A stretch of 64,000 nucleotides of DNA from a virus, in the IMG/VR virus record IMGVR_UViG_3300042505_000752, positions 1-64,000 of that record; one strand, 5' to 3'. Position numbers and translations under genes: made by a program. Under the pieces are notes generated by a model, which was not told where the DNA came from, did not search any database, and saw only the letters and a program-made list of their open reading frames with translations. Positions 1 to 6,856 of this stretch are shown here, piece by piece; position 1 is the stretch's first letter, and each line of letters opens with the position of its first letter.

Positions 1-214
1 TTTGTAGTCGTACTCGTGTGCTCGTGACTTTCTTTTGCTCTGTTGCCTTGCGTGTCAAGCGACCCCAACCCCAACTAGTAGGTGACTTCACTTCGCTTTG
101 CTTTGCCTTGCGTGTCAAGTAAAAGTGCGCGACAAGTGTGTCATTGGGATTGAACTCTGACAATTCATCTATGAGCATTTGTACTGTCATCTTTGTAGAT
201 ATGTTGCGTGTCAT
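1..214 (-). CDS. Small phage protein, 3' end outside window
   Basis: A minus-strand reading frame opens with ATG at 212-214 and stays open to the window edge, giving 71 visible residues (MTRNISTKMTVQMLIDELSE...). An AAAGGA ribosome site lies about 7 bases before the start and a TTGCTT-17-TATGAT promoter lies at 245-273. The opening (MTVQMLIDELSEFNPNDTLV) resembles small phage proteins of unknown function that start MTVxxLIxxLxxxxPxxxVxV. A 17-bp direct repeat (43-59 and 103-119) makes the protein carry LTRKA twice. Function unknown; the frame is well supported. Confidence 0.65.
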   Translation of the reverse strand, partial: MTRNISTKMTVQMLIDELSEFNPNDTLVAHFYLTRKAKQSEVKSPTSWGWGRLTRKATEQKKVTSTRVRLQ

Positions 215-244
215 GCTTTGTCCTTTAGTAGTGGTGACAAGGTA

Positions 245-273
245 ATCATACACACCTATCAACCAAAAAGCAA
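245..273 (-). promoter_or_regulatory. Sigma-70-type promoter, leftward
   Basis: On the minus strand TTGCTT (268-273) and TATGAT (245-250) are separated by exactly 17 bases. It would drive the partial gene at 1-214 with a leader of about 25 bases that contains a good ribosome site. Its spacer resembles that of the promoter at 3318-3346 (both read TTGCTTTTTG, then ATAGG in register), which suggests a shared phage promoter class. Confidence 0.6.
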
Positions 274-317
274 CCTTTATCAAAAGAAATATTTATAATA
301 GTTATGTGACAAATGTC

Positions 318-469
318 TGTGGATAAGGTGTGGATAACTCTGTACACAGGCTGTGGGTAACGCTGTGGATAACCATGCGTGCTGTGGATAGTGCTGTGTA
401 TAACCTGTGGATAACTACATGACCAAAGTGTGGATAACTAGCACCAACTGTGGACAAAGGTGGGGATAA
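318..469 (+). other. DnaA-box array, candidate replication origin
   Basis: Five perfect TGTGGATAA boxes (318-326, 329-337, 364-372, 406-414, 429-437; complement TTATCCACA) and about five one-mismatch copies (352-360, 383-391, 395-403, 449-457, 461-469) all point the same way within 152 bases. The copy at 449-457 is TGTGGACAA, the form common in actinobacterial origins. An AT-rich stretch (about 276-306) flanks the array and could be the unwinding site. The array lies in the only gene-free stretch longer than 300 bases in the window (215-633). Known: DnaA binds such 9-mers. Inferred: the phage recruits host DnaA for replication, or titrates it. Confidence 0.75.
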
Positions 470-580
470 CTGTTGCGAAAACGAGGATGCGGGGCTATTT
501 TTCGGACGACCTCAGAACAGGGGGGAAGAGACACACACACCATATTGCATTGTTTCCATATAGATTTATCCAAAGTCGGG

Positions 581-592
581 GTAGTGCACTAC
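581..592. promoter_or_regulatory. 12-bp perfect palindrome, possible operator
   Basis: GTAGTGCACTAC is a perfect palindrome with C-rich and G-rich flanks, and a related half site (AATGCACTCCCC) follows at 608-619. On the minus strand the two can pair as an imperfect stem, but no T-run follows, so a terminator is unlikely. It lies between the DnaA array and the stop of the gene at 634-861. A regulatory protein site is possible; no direct evidence. Confidence 0.3.
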
Positions 593-633
593 TCCTTGGT
601 CTGGAATAATGCACTCCCCTAACTTAGTCGTGA

Positions 634-861
634 TTACAGCGACGCAATAAATTCTTGCGATGCGCTGTCGTATGCGACGAGTGACAAGCCTGCACAACCC
701 AGTGCGTCCAGTAGGAGGTTAGGTGTGATTTCGCCACCATCATTCTCATACGGCATGAATTGCGTGAGTTCTTTGAGGAGGGCTTCTGCATAAAGCGTTT
801 GCTTACCATCCGTAAGTTTTTGTAGTGTTTTTTCTTCTGTTGAGTTAAGTATGATTTCCAT
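634..861 (-). CDS. Hypothetical protein, 75 aa
   Basis: The frame extends upstream, but the ATG at 859-861 (MEIILNSTEEKTLQKL...) is preferred because it removes a long overlap with the gene at 872-1075 and has GGAAGG about 13 bases upstream. The product is slightly acidic, with a helical first half and a hydrophobic stretch near the end (LLLDALGCAGLSLVAYD). No family recognised. It is the last gene of a leftward cluster of four small genes facing the DnaA-box region. Confidence 0.5.
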   Translation of the reverse strand: MEIILNSTEEKTLQKLTDGKQTLYAEALLKELTQFMPYENDGGEITPNLLLDALGCAGLSLVAYDSASQEFIASL

Positions 862-871
862 AGTTGATATT

Positions 872-1075
872 CTACCTTCCAGTTTCAGTATTGTCAAGTG
901 TTTGTTTGATTTGTCGTTTACCATTTTTACTCGTGGATAGTCCGTTGATGCACTTGTGGTTTTTATGCCAGTCTTCAACATGTTTCCATTCGCCCCATCT
1001 GAATGATTTTCTATTACAGAGGGTGCATTGACCCCTATGATTTTTACCAATTGTTATGTTTTTTAGGGTTAACAT
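872..1075 (-). CDS. Small zinc-finger-like protein, 67 aa
   Basis: Start chosen at ATG 1073-1075 (MLTLKNITIGKN...). The product has CxxC (CTLC) followed by a His-rich segment with H-x3-H and a further Cys (WKHVEDWHKNHKC), a plausible single zinc site. It is strongly basic, so it may bind nucleic acid (inference). Its 5' end overlaps the gene at 1044-1256. The ribosome site is weak, so translation may be coupled to that gene. A repeat element (1099-1115) lies just upstream. Confidence 0.45.
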   Translation of the reverse strand: MLTLKNITIGKNHRGQCTLCNRKSFRWGEWKHVEDWHKNHKCINGLSTSKNGKRQIKQTLDNTETGR

Positions 1076-1256
1076 TTTTATTTGCTCTGCGTTGTTTTCG
1101 TTTAGATTTATCTGACTTTTTCTCATACTCGCGCATTTCTTCTTCGTAATATTTTTGCCATTTGCGATGAGAAATTTGCTTTCTGATGACATCTCTCGCG
1201 TAATCAAAAAACATGATTCCTTGGATTGTCAGACTGATTGTCAAGATTGTTTTCAT
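1044..1256 (-). CDS. Small, highly charged protein with N-terminal hydrophobic segment
   Basis: 70 residues. Residues 2-19 are hydrophobic (TILTISLTIQGIMFFDY) and could be one membrane segment or signal anchor; the rest is very rich in Lys, Arg and Glu (EEEMREYEKKSDKSKRKQRR). A strong GAGGAGAT ribosome site precedes the ATG. The start overlaps the end of the upstream gene in an ATGA junction (1253-1256). Unknown function; possibly an anchored basic tail facing the cytoplasm. Confidence 0.55.
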   Translation of the reverse strand: MKTILTISLTIQGIMFFDYARDVIRKQISHRKWQKYYEEEMREYEKKSDKSKRKQRRANKNVNPKKHNNW

Positions 1257-1447
1257 TTGAATATCTCCTCTAATTTTTGCATGATGTCTTCGGGTAAATT
1301 TTTCTGCGTTGTGTAAATTTGCTTCAGCACTTCGTAGTAATACTCTCGTTCTTCTACTTCACAGTGATGACAACCTTTTACGGAGCATCGTACAAGTGCA
1401 AGATTTTTTACTATCGGTTCTTTATCTGTTTTTTGGTAATAGTTCAT
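1253..1447 (-). CDS. Small Cys-containing hypothetical protein, 64 aa
   Basis: MNYYQKTDKEPIV... carries C-x4-C-x2-C (CSVKGCHHC) near residue 21, a possible metal site, then an acidic helical half. An AGAGG ribosome site lies about 7 bases before the ATG. It is the first gene of the four-gene cluster, downstream of the predicted small RNA, twin 15-bp repeats and a TAGATTTATC element, which may control it. No family recognised. Confidence 0.55.
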   Translation of the reverse strand: MNYYQKTDKEPIVKNLALVRCSVKGCHHCEVEEREYYYEVLKQIYTTQKNLPEDIMQKLEEIFK

Positions 1448-1518
1448 GGGGTGCCTCTCAAAAAAAAATCGGTTTTGTTCTGTGCGTTTAGATTTATCTG
1501 ATATTGCATGTGGGCTGT

Positions 1519-1556
1519 TTCTAAATACGAGGGGGTTTTAATTCTAAATACGAGGG
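1519..1556. repeat. Two tandem copies of a 15-bp repeat
   Basis: TTCTAAATACGAGGG occurs at 1519-1533 and again at 1542-1556, 23 bases apart. The copies lie between the predicted terminator (1558-1606) and the start of the gene at 1253-1447. Equal spacing near two helical turns is typical of paired protein sites. The GAGGG end also lets the second copy pair with the 3' arm of the terminator hairpin. Confidence 0.5.
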
Positions 1557-1664
1557 TAAAAAAGTTATACCCTCTACCATCCTTCCCAGATTGGCAGAGG
1601 GTACAACCCCGTAGTTGGTTTAAGTTGTCAATGGCAATTCTTGCCACCGTCAGATTTCTCTGCA
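1556..1664 (-). ncRNA. Predicted small structured RNA, about 107 nt
   Basis: A promoter (1670-1698) and an intrinsic terminator (1558-1606) on the minus strand enclose about 107 bases with no convincing reading frame. The transcript would hold a 6-bp hairpin TGGCAAGAATTGCCA (1632-1646, GAA loop), then the 15-bp terminator stem. Two pairs of that stem are G-U on this strand but mismatches on the other, which favours leftward RNA. It could be a free small RNA or a transcription-attenuation leader for the genes at 634-1447. Not seen: any known RNA family. Confidence 0.5.
1558..1606 (-). terminator. Intrinsic terminator with 15-bp stem
   Basis: On the minus strand GTTGTACCCTCTGCC pairs with GGTAGAGGGTATAAC (two G-U pairs) around a 14-base loop, followed by five Ts. 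The 3' arm (GAGGGTA) can alternatively pair with TACCCTC in the downstream repeat, so two exclusive hairpins are possible, as in attenuators. Confidence 0.65.
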
Positions 1665-1669
1665 CCAAC

Positions 1670-1698
1670 ATATTATCTGCGTCCGTTATTTTTGTCAA
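1670..1698 (-). promoter_or_regulatory. Promoter with perfect -35, leftward
   Basis: TTGACA (1693-1698) is 17 bases from TAATAT (1670-1675) on the minus strand; GATAAT two bases earlier is an alternative -10. Transcription would start near 1661-1664, downstream of the stop of the gene at 1717-2013 and upstream of the terminator at 1558-1606. Confidence 0.6.
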
Positions 1699-1716
1699 CC
1701 TAAACAACAAAAATTT

Positions 1717-2013
1717 TCAGTCCATTAAGGATTCAAATTCTTCATAAATCTTGCCTGTGATATCTGCGATCTGATTGTTCCACCAGTGTTCGGGTGGGCA
1801 GGTTGGCGAGATGAGAACTTCAATTGACTTAGAAACTTTTTTTGCTTCGGGGTGACTCTTGAAGAACTTGTCAACTTCTGTCATGTTCTTGAATGGACCG
1901 AAGAACACTCGGTCAGTTGCTCGGACATGATGAAGGATGAGTGAATAGTTAGGCATTTCGGGCTTTTCGGGTTGAGTTTCGTCCACGAAAAGTATTTCTC
2001 CTCGGTAAATCAT
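1717..2013 (-). CDS. Hypothetical protein, 98 aa
   Basis: MIYRGEILFVDETQPEKPEMPNY... has a start directly next to the stop of the upstream gene and an AAGGAG ribosome site 6 bases before ATG. The middle (VFFGPFKNMTEVDKFFKSHPEAKKV) looks like a small alpha-beta domain. No recognised family. Last gene of a leftward operon that starts at 3286. Confidence 0.6.
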   Translation of the reverse strand: MIYRGEILFVDETQPEKPEMPNYSLILHHVRATDRVFFGPFKNMTEVDKFFKSHPEAKKVSKSIEVLISPTCPPEHWWNNQIADITGKIYEEFESLMD

Positions 2014-2613
2014 TTATGCGCTCCTTATAGCAGTTTTTATGTATGTGATTGCTTTGCCGATGTCTCGGGCGTAGTTAAATAGCCAGTCATTGGCATGCTT
2101 GTAAGAATTGTCTTTAATGGGGTGCCAAAAGAAATGACCCTCATCTATGGGTGTATGTAAAAAATCTTTGAGTTCAGAGACAGCCAAAAAGTTCTTATTG
2201 AATTCAGTTAACTTTCTAATGATTGACTGACCTGTATCTATGTTGTATGCGTGTCGGTCAAATTGACTTGAAGATAAATCAACAAAATGAGTTCTTGTTA
2301 CCGTCACTAAATGGGCATTAAAATCGCCTGTAGTGCTTTTGATTTCTCCGACCCAGTTCGGTCCAACACCAACGCTCCAAGCAGTCTTAGACCAGTTGTC
2401 GCGTGGCACAGAGGTGCTGATGCTCTCTGCCATCTCCTCATTGCAAACAAATGCAGACACGGGAATCACTTTGTTCTGAATGTTGAAGTAGTTGAATACT
2501 TCTGATGTAATTCGTGCTGAAAGTATGCAACAATTTTTCTTGACATTTGGGGCTACTTCTGCTTGCCAAAATTCGTTGAGTTTCTCGGTTACAAATGCTT
2601 GTTTAGTAGTCAT
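2014..2613 (-). CDS. Putative papain/transglutaminase-fold protein
   Basis: The ATG at 2611-2613 (MTTKQAFVTEK...) is chosen because it overlaps the upstream stop as ATGA; 199 residues. Spacing resembles a Cys-His-Asp triad: C28/C29 at the start of a helix (NCCILSAR), H101 (NAHLVTVT) and D112 (FVDLSSSQFDR). That order is typical of papain-like and transglutaminase-like folds, where the His strand is followed by an Asp strand. This is fold recognition by eye; the protein may instead be a non-catalytic relative or unrelated. Operon with small hypotheticals. Confidence 0.45.
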   Translation of the reverse strand: MTTKQAFVTEKLNEFWQAEVAPNVKKNCCILSARITSEVFNYFNIQNKVIPVSAFVCNEEMAESISTSVPRDNWSKTAWSVGVGPNWVGEIKSTTGDFNAHLVTVTRTHFVDLSSSQFDRHAYNIDTGQSIIRKLTEFNKNFLAVSELKDFLHTPIDEGHFFWHPIKDNSYKHANDWLFNYARDIGKAITYIKTAIRSA

Positions 2614-2834
2614 GAAATTTTGATTTTCTTGATTTTGATTTCGTCCAGCGGAAGCCAACCAAACCATTTGTTGTTGATGCTTTTCAATAGAACCTGATTG
2701 ACTCTATTTGGATTGGGCATCATAAAGAATTCAGGTCCGTGTTCTTTGACTCGGTTCCGTGTTCTCTTTGATGCTGTTTGACCGTTAATTGTAATAAACA
2801 CTTCTTCGGTAATTTGAGGGTCAGGCGCTGTCAC
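2610..2834 (-). CDS. Hypothetical protein, 74 aa
   Basis: GTG start overlaps the upstream stop (GTGA, 2831-2834), with AAAGG upstream. Product MTAPDPQITEEVFITINGQ... ends in a Lys-Ile repeat (IKIKKIKIS). The middle looks like a short strand-rich domain (NNKWFGWLPLDEI). Unknown function; coupled on both sides to neighbours by four-base overlaps. Confidence 0.5.
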   Translation of the reverse strand: MTAPDPQITEEVFITINGQTASKRTRNRVKEHGPEFFMMPNPNRVNQVLLKSINNKWFGWLPLDEIKIKKIKIS

Positions 2835-3286
2835 TTCTCTGCCTTTCTCTCTTCTTTCGGATTACGAACTTGGTACAAACCCTTTTTGATCTTCCTAAAG
2901 TACTGAGGATTTGAATCAATAAATTTGAGAATTGTCGGATATGACATTTCTGATAAGTCTGTCAAAAATTGAGTAGTGACGGTTGCTTCAGCGTTGTCGT
3001 CTAGCCATTTGTAGATTTCGTCATACTTGTCAACACGCTTAACTTTTGGTTCTAGACCATCAAACTCGGGATTGACTTTTGCGATAATGCTCGGTGGGAA
3101 CATGTACTTACTGAGCGTTTCAGCGGTGACTTTGCCTTCGTATTTTTGCATGGTGTAGCGAAGGCGAATAATCTCTGACGGCTCCCGCATTTCTTCGGGT
3201 GGAATGCTTGTGGCATTGCCATACTTAGCAATGAGATTTTGGATTGCAGTGCGGTATTCGTTTTCGGCAGTTTCAATAGTTGTCAT
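2831..3286 (-). CDS. Winged-helix-like hypothetical protein, 151 aa
   Basis: First gene of the leftward operon 1717-3286, with AAAGGA before the ATG and a clear promoter at 3318-3346. The C-terminal part (about residues 95-140) reads like a winged helix: VTTQFLTDLSEMSYPTILKF as helix-turn-helix, then a wing (YFRKIKKGLYQV). It may bind DNA and regulate early genes (inference). The N-terminal half is helical and lacks recognised motifs. Confidence 0.55.
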   Translation of the reverse strand: MTTIETAENEYRTAIQNLIAKYGNATSIPPEEMREPSEIIRLRYTMQKYEGKVTAETLSKYMFPPSIIAKVNPEFDGLEPKVKRVDKYDEIYKWLDDNAEATVTTQFLTDLSEMSYPTILKFIDSNPQYFRKIKKGLYQVRNPKEERKAEK

Positions 3287-3317
3287 AATTGTCCTTTACT
3301 AGTAATCGGTTACACAT

Positions 3318-3346
3318 AGTATAACATGCCTATTTACAAAAAGCAA
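3318..3346 (-). promoter_or_regulatory. Promoter for operon 1717-3286
   Basis: TTGCTT (3341-3346) and TATACT (3318-3323) on the minus strand are 17 bases apart; transcription would start near 3311, leaving a 25-base leader with AAAGGA. The spacer shares TTTG and ATAGG in register with the promoter at 245-273. Confidence 0.65.
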
Positions 3347-3379
3347 ATAATTATTAAAAATAGCCTCTGACCAGCGGTT

Positions 3380-3712
3380 TTAGTCACCGATAGTTTTGGT
3401 AAATTTGCTTTCTTTTACTTTTTTAAGAATTCTTAAGATGTCATCTTCCGAAGCATCGTCAACAATGAAGAGTTCTGCTTCGGATGTTGAACCTAAATTC
3501 ATTTTATAACAGTCTTTGATAAATTCATATGATTGACCAATCAATTGTTGCTTGGTGTTTTTAGTATAGCAAACGGTATCATTTTTTTCATTTAGAAGTA
3601 CGGCAAATGGAATATCCCCATTTTCGTACTCATAGTAAAAAATTGCTGGGTATGTGAACTTTTCTTTTAAATTCTGTCTTGCGCGTTTGGTAACATCTAA
3701 ATCCTGCTTCAT
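3380..3712 (-). CDS. Hypothetical protein, 110 aa
   Basis: Start set at ATG 3710-3712 (MKQDLDVTKRARQNL...), which overlaps the upstream kinase-like gene's stop by one base (TGATG); an earlier ATG 18 bases upstream is also possible. The product looks like an alpha-beta domain (YPAIFYYEYENGDIPFAVLL). Its tight coupling to the kinase-like gene suggests a partner, substrate or regulator of it (inference). No family recognised. Confidence 0.55.
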   Translation of the reverse strand: MKQDLDVTKRARQNLKEKFTYPAIFYYEYENGDIPFAVLLNEKNDTVCYTKNTKQQLIGQSYEFIKDCYKMNLGSTSEAELFIVDDASEDDILRILKKVKESKFTKTIGD

Positions 3713-5754
3713 CACAATCCACCATTCCATGGAACAGAAGTTGTGTCTTTGATTGCTTGAATAAGTGCAGTTGGGTTATCTTCTAAATATTTAAGTCGTG
3801 TCATAGCAAGTGTCCTCATGGCGTTAATATGTGCTTCCTCGGTGGGTGTCAATTCTATACCACGACTTCTTAATCTGTCAAGAGATAAAATTTCATCAAT
3901 TTGAGCACGAAATTTTTTCATGGCAATTTTTTGCCCTTCGGTGAATTGCCTCATTGCCTCTGGGTCGCTTGAAATTCTTGTTCCGAATGTACCCAAATAA
4001 TTAAAAAAGATATTTCCGCCACTAGCAGCGTAATTTGTTGGAGTCATATCTTTGCGATTTTCAGCATGTTCTTCAAATTCGTAACCCTCTACCTCCACAT
4101 CGTGTCCTATTGACATCAATTCTGGGGCACGACCTCCAAACATTAAGCCGTTATCAATTACGCCAAGTCTTTGATTCCCATCTTCGTCATATGCGACCTT
4201 AATATTGTTTTCATGCCTATCAAGGTTGTCAAAAATATAATCAAGTGCTAAAACTTGAGCAACATCCTGAGGACTGACTTTATCTGAGTCAACCCCACCC
4301 ACGCGACCAGAGTCAACCCAATAGGAGGGTTTGCCATCTTCTGTTTGAATCTTTAAAGGCACTGTCCTGTCCCATGATTCAATGCTTCTCATTGCTGTCC
4401 AGCGAACTTTTCTTCCCATTGGGTCGTTCCAATCTGGATTTCGTGGATCAACAACTGGGACTTGTGTTCCAGTGCGAATTTCTTTAGGATCGTTTTTTGA
4501 CGCAAGATCAAGGAGGGCTGATGCTTCCATTCCGATGTTTTCAAGAATTCCGTCGTTAGAACCAAAAGTTGAAGCCTTCAAATACCAAACTTCTCCAGTT
4601 TCTTTGTCTTCTACTTTAAATACAGTCCAAAGACCACCGTACTCATGTCCGCCAACCGAGTCTTTTCCTTGGTTTCCTTTTAGTGTCTTAAATTTGAAGC
4701 GTTTATTTTCAAATGTTGCCTTGGCTGCAATGTCCGAAAATATGACGCTTTCGTCAAAGTTGCCCGTCATAATATCCTCAAATGTGATGTCAATACCTTG
4801 AGGATTTAGTAGACCTAGCCCACTATTTTCATCAATAATAATATTTTCGTCAAAGATTGCGGCTGCAAAAATGTCATCATCAAGGTCAGCGACATCGCCA
4901 CCTCCATAGTGAATATCGGCTACAGCATTGCGATACTTCTCGTCATCAATTGTACTAATGCGGGTTGGACCAATAAGTTCAGCCTTTGCTTCTTCTGCTC
5001 CAGCAAATTGGACCTTAGGCTTGCCATATCGCATAACCTGTACGCCGTCAGGAACATTGCCTGATCCGCCAATTCTGTCAATAAAATCATCGTAGTCTCG
5101 TTTTGAAAGAACCAATATTTCTTTATCCGTCTCAACGACATAATGGTCACCCGAAGTAAATGCGAGTTCTTGTGCTTTTTCGTCAGCACGCTTAAATGCG
5201 CGATTTCTATTGATACGAATAGGGACACGCTGGTCTTGAGGTAAGCCTCGTGCAAGGGCACTAAATGCATCTTCAAAATCTTCTGCTGGCTCTTCTGGGG
5301 CACTGGCATTTGCAATGCTTGCATCAAAACCAAGACGATCTTGTGAAATTTCACTAGATGGCTGTGGAGGGTCAAGAATGTTCTCAACCGATGGAACCCG
5401 AGTTTCAAGACCGGGATATCCAATTTCCTCAAGCGATGACGATCCGAGTGATAGTCCACGCTCTGAAAGTGATGGGTATCCAAGTTTTCCTAATTGAGAA
5501 GGTTTTCCACGCTTCTTAGCATCACCAGCACTGCCATAAGAAGGCTTGTAGGCAATGTCCACACCATCGGAACCGACGACCCTCATTGAGGGACGACTCA
5601 TTGAGGTTATTCCCCGCTGAATATCGTTGCCGATTTCGTCAAGTAAACGACTTCCAACAGGGCGTTCCCACGCTGTACCTTCTTGGACAATGCCGTCGTT
5701 GTCAGCGTCTATGGCATCTGGGTCATAGGGTTCTATGCGTAGTTTTCGTGCCAT
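3712..5754 (-). CDS. Large protein with HipA/PI3-4-kinase-like domain
   Basis: 680 residues. Residues 11-30 (DPDAIDADNDGIVQEGTAWE) form an EF-hand/dockerin-like calcium loop, followed by a low-complexity region. From about 370 to 560 a kinase core is visible: K393 in a strand (VWYLKAS), E410 in a helix (NIGMEASALL), catalytic loop FDNLDRHENN with D512 and N517, and metal-binding IDNG with D534. This order matches HipA and phosphatidylinositol 3/4-kinase-fold enzymes rather than Hanks-type kinases. Substrate unknown. No Shine-Dalgarno site, but a -10 lies just before the start. Possible roles: host modification, or a virion-associated enzyme. Confidence 0.7.
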   Translation of the reverse strand: MARKLRIEPYDPDAIDADNDGIVQEGTAWERPVGSRLLDEIGNDIQRGITSMSRPSMRVVGSDGVDIAYKPSYGSAGDAKKRGKPSQLGKLGYPSLSERGLSLGSSSLEEIGYPGLETRVPSVENILDPPQPSSEISQDRLGFDASIANASAPEEPAEDFEDAFSALARGLPQDQRVPIRINRNRAFKRADEKAQELAFTSGDHYVVETDKEILVLSKRDYDDFIDRIGGSGNVPDGVQVMRYGKPKVQFAGAEEAKAELIGPTRISTIDDEKYRNAVADIHYGGGDVADLDDDIFAAAIFDENIIIDENSGLGLLNPQGIDITFEDIMTGNFDESVIFSDIAAKATFENKRFKFKTLKGNQGKDSVGGHEYGGLWTVFKVEDKETGEVWYLKASTFGSNDGILENIGMEASALLDLASKNDPKEIRTGTQVPVVDPRNPDWNDPMGRKVRWTAMRSIESWDRTVPLKIQTEDGKPSYWVDSGRVGGVDSDKVSPQDVAQVLALDYIFDNLDRHENNIKVAYDEDGNQRLGVIDNGLMFGGRAPELMSIGHDVEVEGYEFEEHAENRKDMTPTNYAASGGNIFFNYLGTFGTRISSDPEAMRQFTEGQKIAMKKFRAQIDEILSLDRLRSRGIELTPTEEAHINAMRTLAMTRLKYLEDNPTALIQAIKDTTSVPWNGGL

Positions 5755-5763
5755 AAGTTAACT

Positions 5764-5792
5764 ATTTTACTCTTTTTTCTGTTGACTGACAG
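5764..5792 (-). promoter_or_regulatory. Promoter close to the kinase-like start
   Basis: CTGTCA (5787-5792) and TAAAAT (5764-5769) are 17 bases apart on the minus strand. Transcription would begin about three bases before the ATG at 5752-5754, giving a leaderless or nearly leaderless mRNA, consistent with the missing ribosome site. The -10 overlaps the stop codon of the upstream gene. Confidence 0.4.
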
Positions 5793-6132
5793 GTTCCCAA
5801 CCTTCTTCACAAAAAGAATGATGAAGCGTTTTGAATTGACCGTTTTTACCCTTGCGCATAAGTTCGCCAGGTTTACCTGTTACTTCGCAAGTCAAAAGGG
5901 AGATTCGTTCTGCATTTCGTATTAAGCCATCAATTTGTTCGCTGAATTCAGGGTTTGAAGGTGCGTAGTAAAATCGTAAACCACCAAATTTTTCTTTGAT
6001 TTGATAAATCTTATAATCGGGGTCTATTTTGAGAATATCGTTATGTAGGCGCTCAATCAGCGGGAACCAACCCTCATCGCAACTAACTGTTGCGGGAAAT
6101 GTTGGGTGGAATCGTAGTAAAACATCTTTCAT
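5767..6132 (-). CDS. Hypothetical phage protein with KEKFGGLRFY motif
   Basis: 121 residues with AAGGAT 5 bases before ATG. It contains GWFPLIERLHNDI, then IYQIKEKFGGLRFYY, then TCEVTGKPGELM and a late Cys. This combination recurs in phage proteins of unknown function, where the late part often forms a Cys-rich metal site; here the second Cys of the usual CxxC appears replaced (CEVTG). Located between the kinase-like gene and the gene at 6156-6776. Confidence 0.6.
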   Translation of the reverse strand: MKDVLLRFHPTFPATVSCDEGWFPLIERLHNDILKIDPDYKIYQIKEKFGGLRFYYAPSNPEFSEQIDGLIRNAERISLLTCEVTGKPGELMRKGKNGQFKTLHHSFCEEGWEPVSQQKKE

Positions 6133-6155
6133 AAAATCCTTATCGTCTATTTTGT

Positions 6156-6776
6156 TTAAAAATCATATTGCAAAAAATACCCTGCTGTCTCATGTAAGCC
6201 AACAGAAATTGCAAGATGAAATGTATCTATGTCTTCTGGAATTGTACCAGTTTCCATGTTTAAAATTTCTTGAGCCTCACTAATATATTCATTATTTCTA
6301 AGTACAGATGGGTCTTCCGAATGGACCAAAGCGCCCCATGTAACCTTTTTACCTAATTTAATCTTAAATGGTATAGCGCATAAATCTATAGTGTCTACAT
6401 CAACATAATTTATTGTTAAGCATTCATTAACTCCGCTTTTTGGATCAAGAAATGCCTCTACGAGGTTTTTGTCGCGGGTTAGTTCGGGGTTTTTGGACAT
6501 ATATCCCTCTGCCAAGACGGTGAACGAATCACAATGCCATCCTCGCCTGAGTGCATTATATGCATCGTGCGTGCGCTCAATCTTTTCATCATCATCGCTC
6601 ATAAAAGATGTGTCCATTTGCGCCACGCAAACAAGTTCATCATCGCGCCATCCAAAAATATTCATGGCTAGTTCTTCCCCGATGCCATGGTCTTTGACAA
6701 CTTGCGTTTTAGCAGCCTGACCAACAGCGAGTGTCAAACTAATCTTTGAAATAGAATCTGGATATTTTCCCTGCAT
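6156..6776 (-). CDS. Hypothetical protein, 206 aa
   Basis: MQGKYPDSISKISLTLAV... contains a segment naming-like for an enzyme of unknown type: FGWRDDELVCVAQMDT, then AYNALRRGWHCDSFTVLAEGY, then a second strand-rich half. No known catalytic motif was recognised. No Shine-Dalgarno site is present; TAAGTT six bases before the ATG could be a -10 for leaderless expression, though no -35 fits. Divergent from the gene at 6857. Confidence 0.55.
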   Translation of the reverse strand: MQGKYPDSISKISLTLAVGQAAKTQVVKDHGIGEELAMNIFGWRDDELVCVAQMDTSFMSDDDEKIERTHDAYNALRRGWHCDSFTVLAEGYMSKNPELTRDKNLVEAFLDPKSGVNECLTINYVDVDTIDLCAIPFKIKLGKKVTWGALVHSEDPSVLRNNEYISEAQEILNMETGTIPEDIDTFHLAISVGLHETAGYFLQYDF

Positions 6777-6856
6777 ATAGACAACTTAGTAGGAAAATAG
6801 TATGGATGGGGGGAACCTTCCACTGGCGGTCAAAGTAATCCACTAATGTTTCTTTT

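Noticed and set aside
1444-1710. 88-residue leftward open frame
   Set aside because: It begins with TTG, has no ribosome site, and covers the promoter, terminator hairpin and repeats of the predicted small RNA, which explain the region better.
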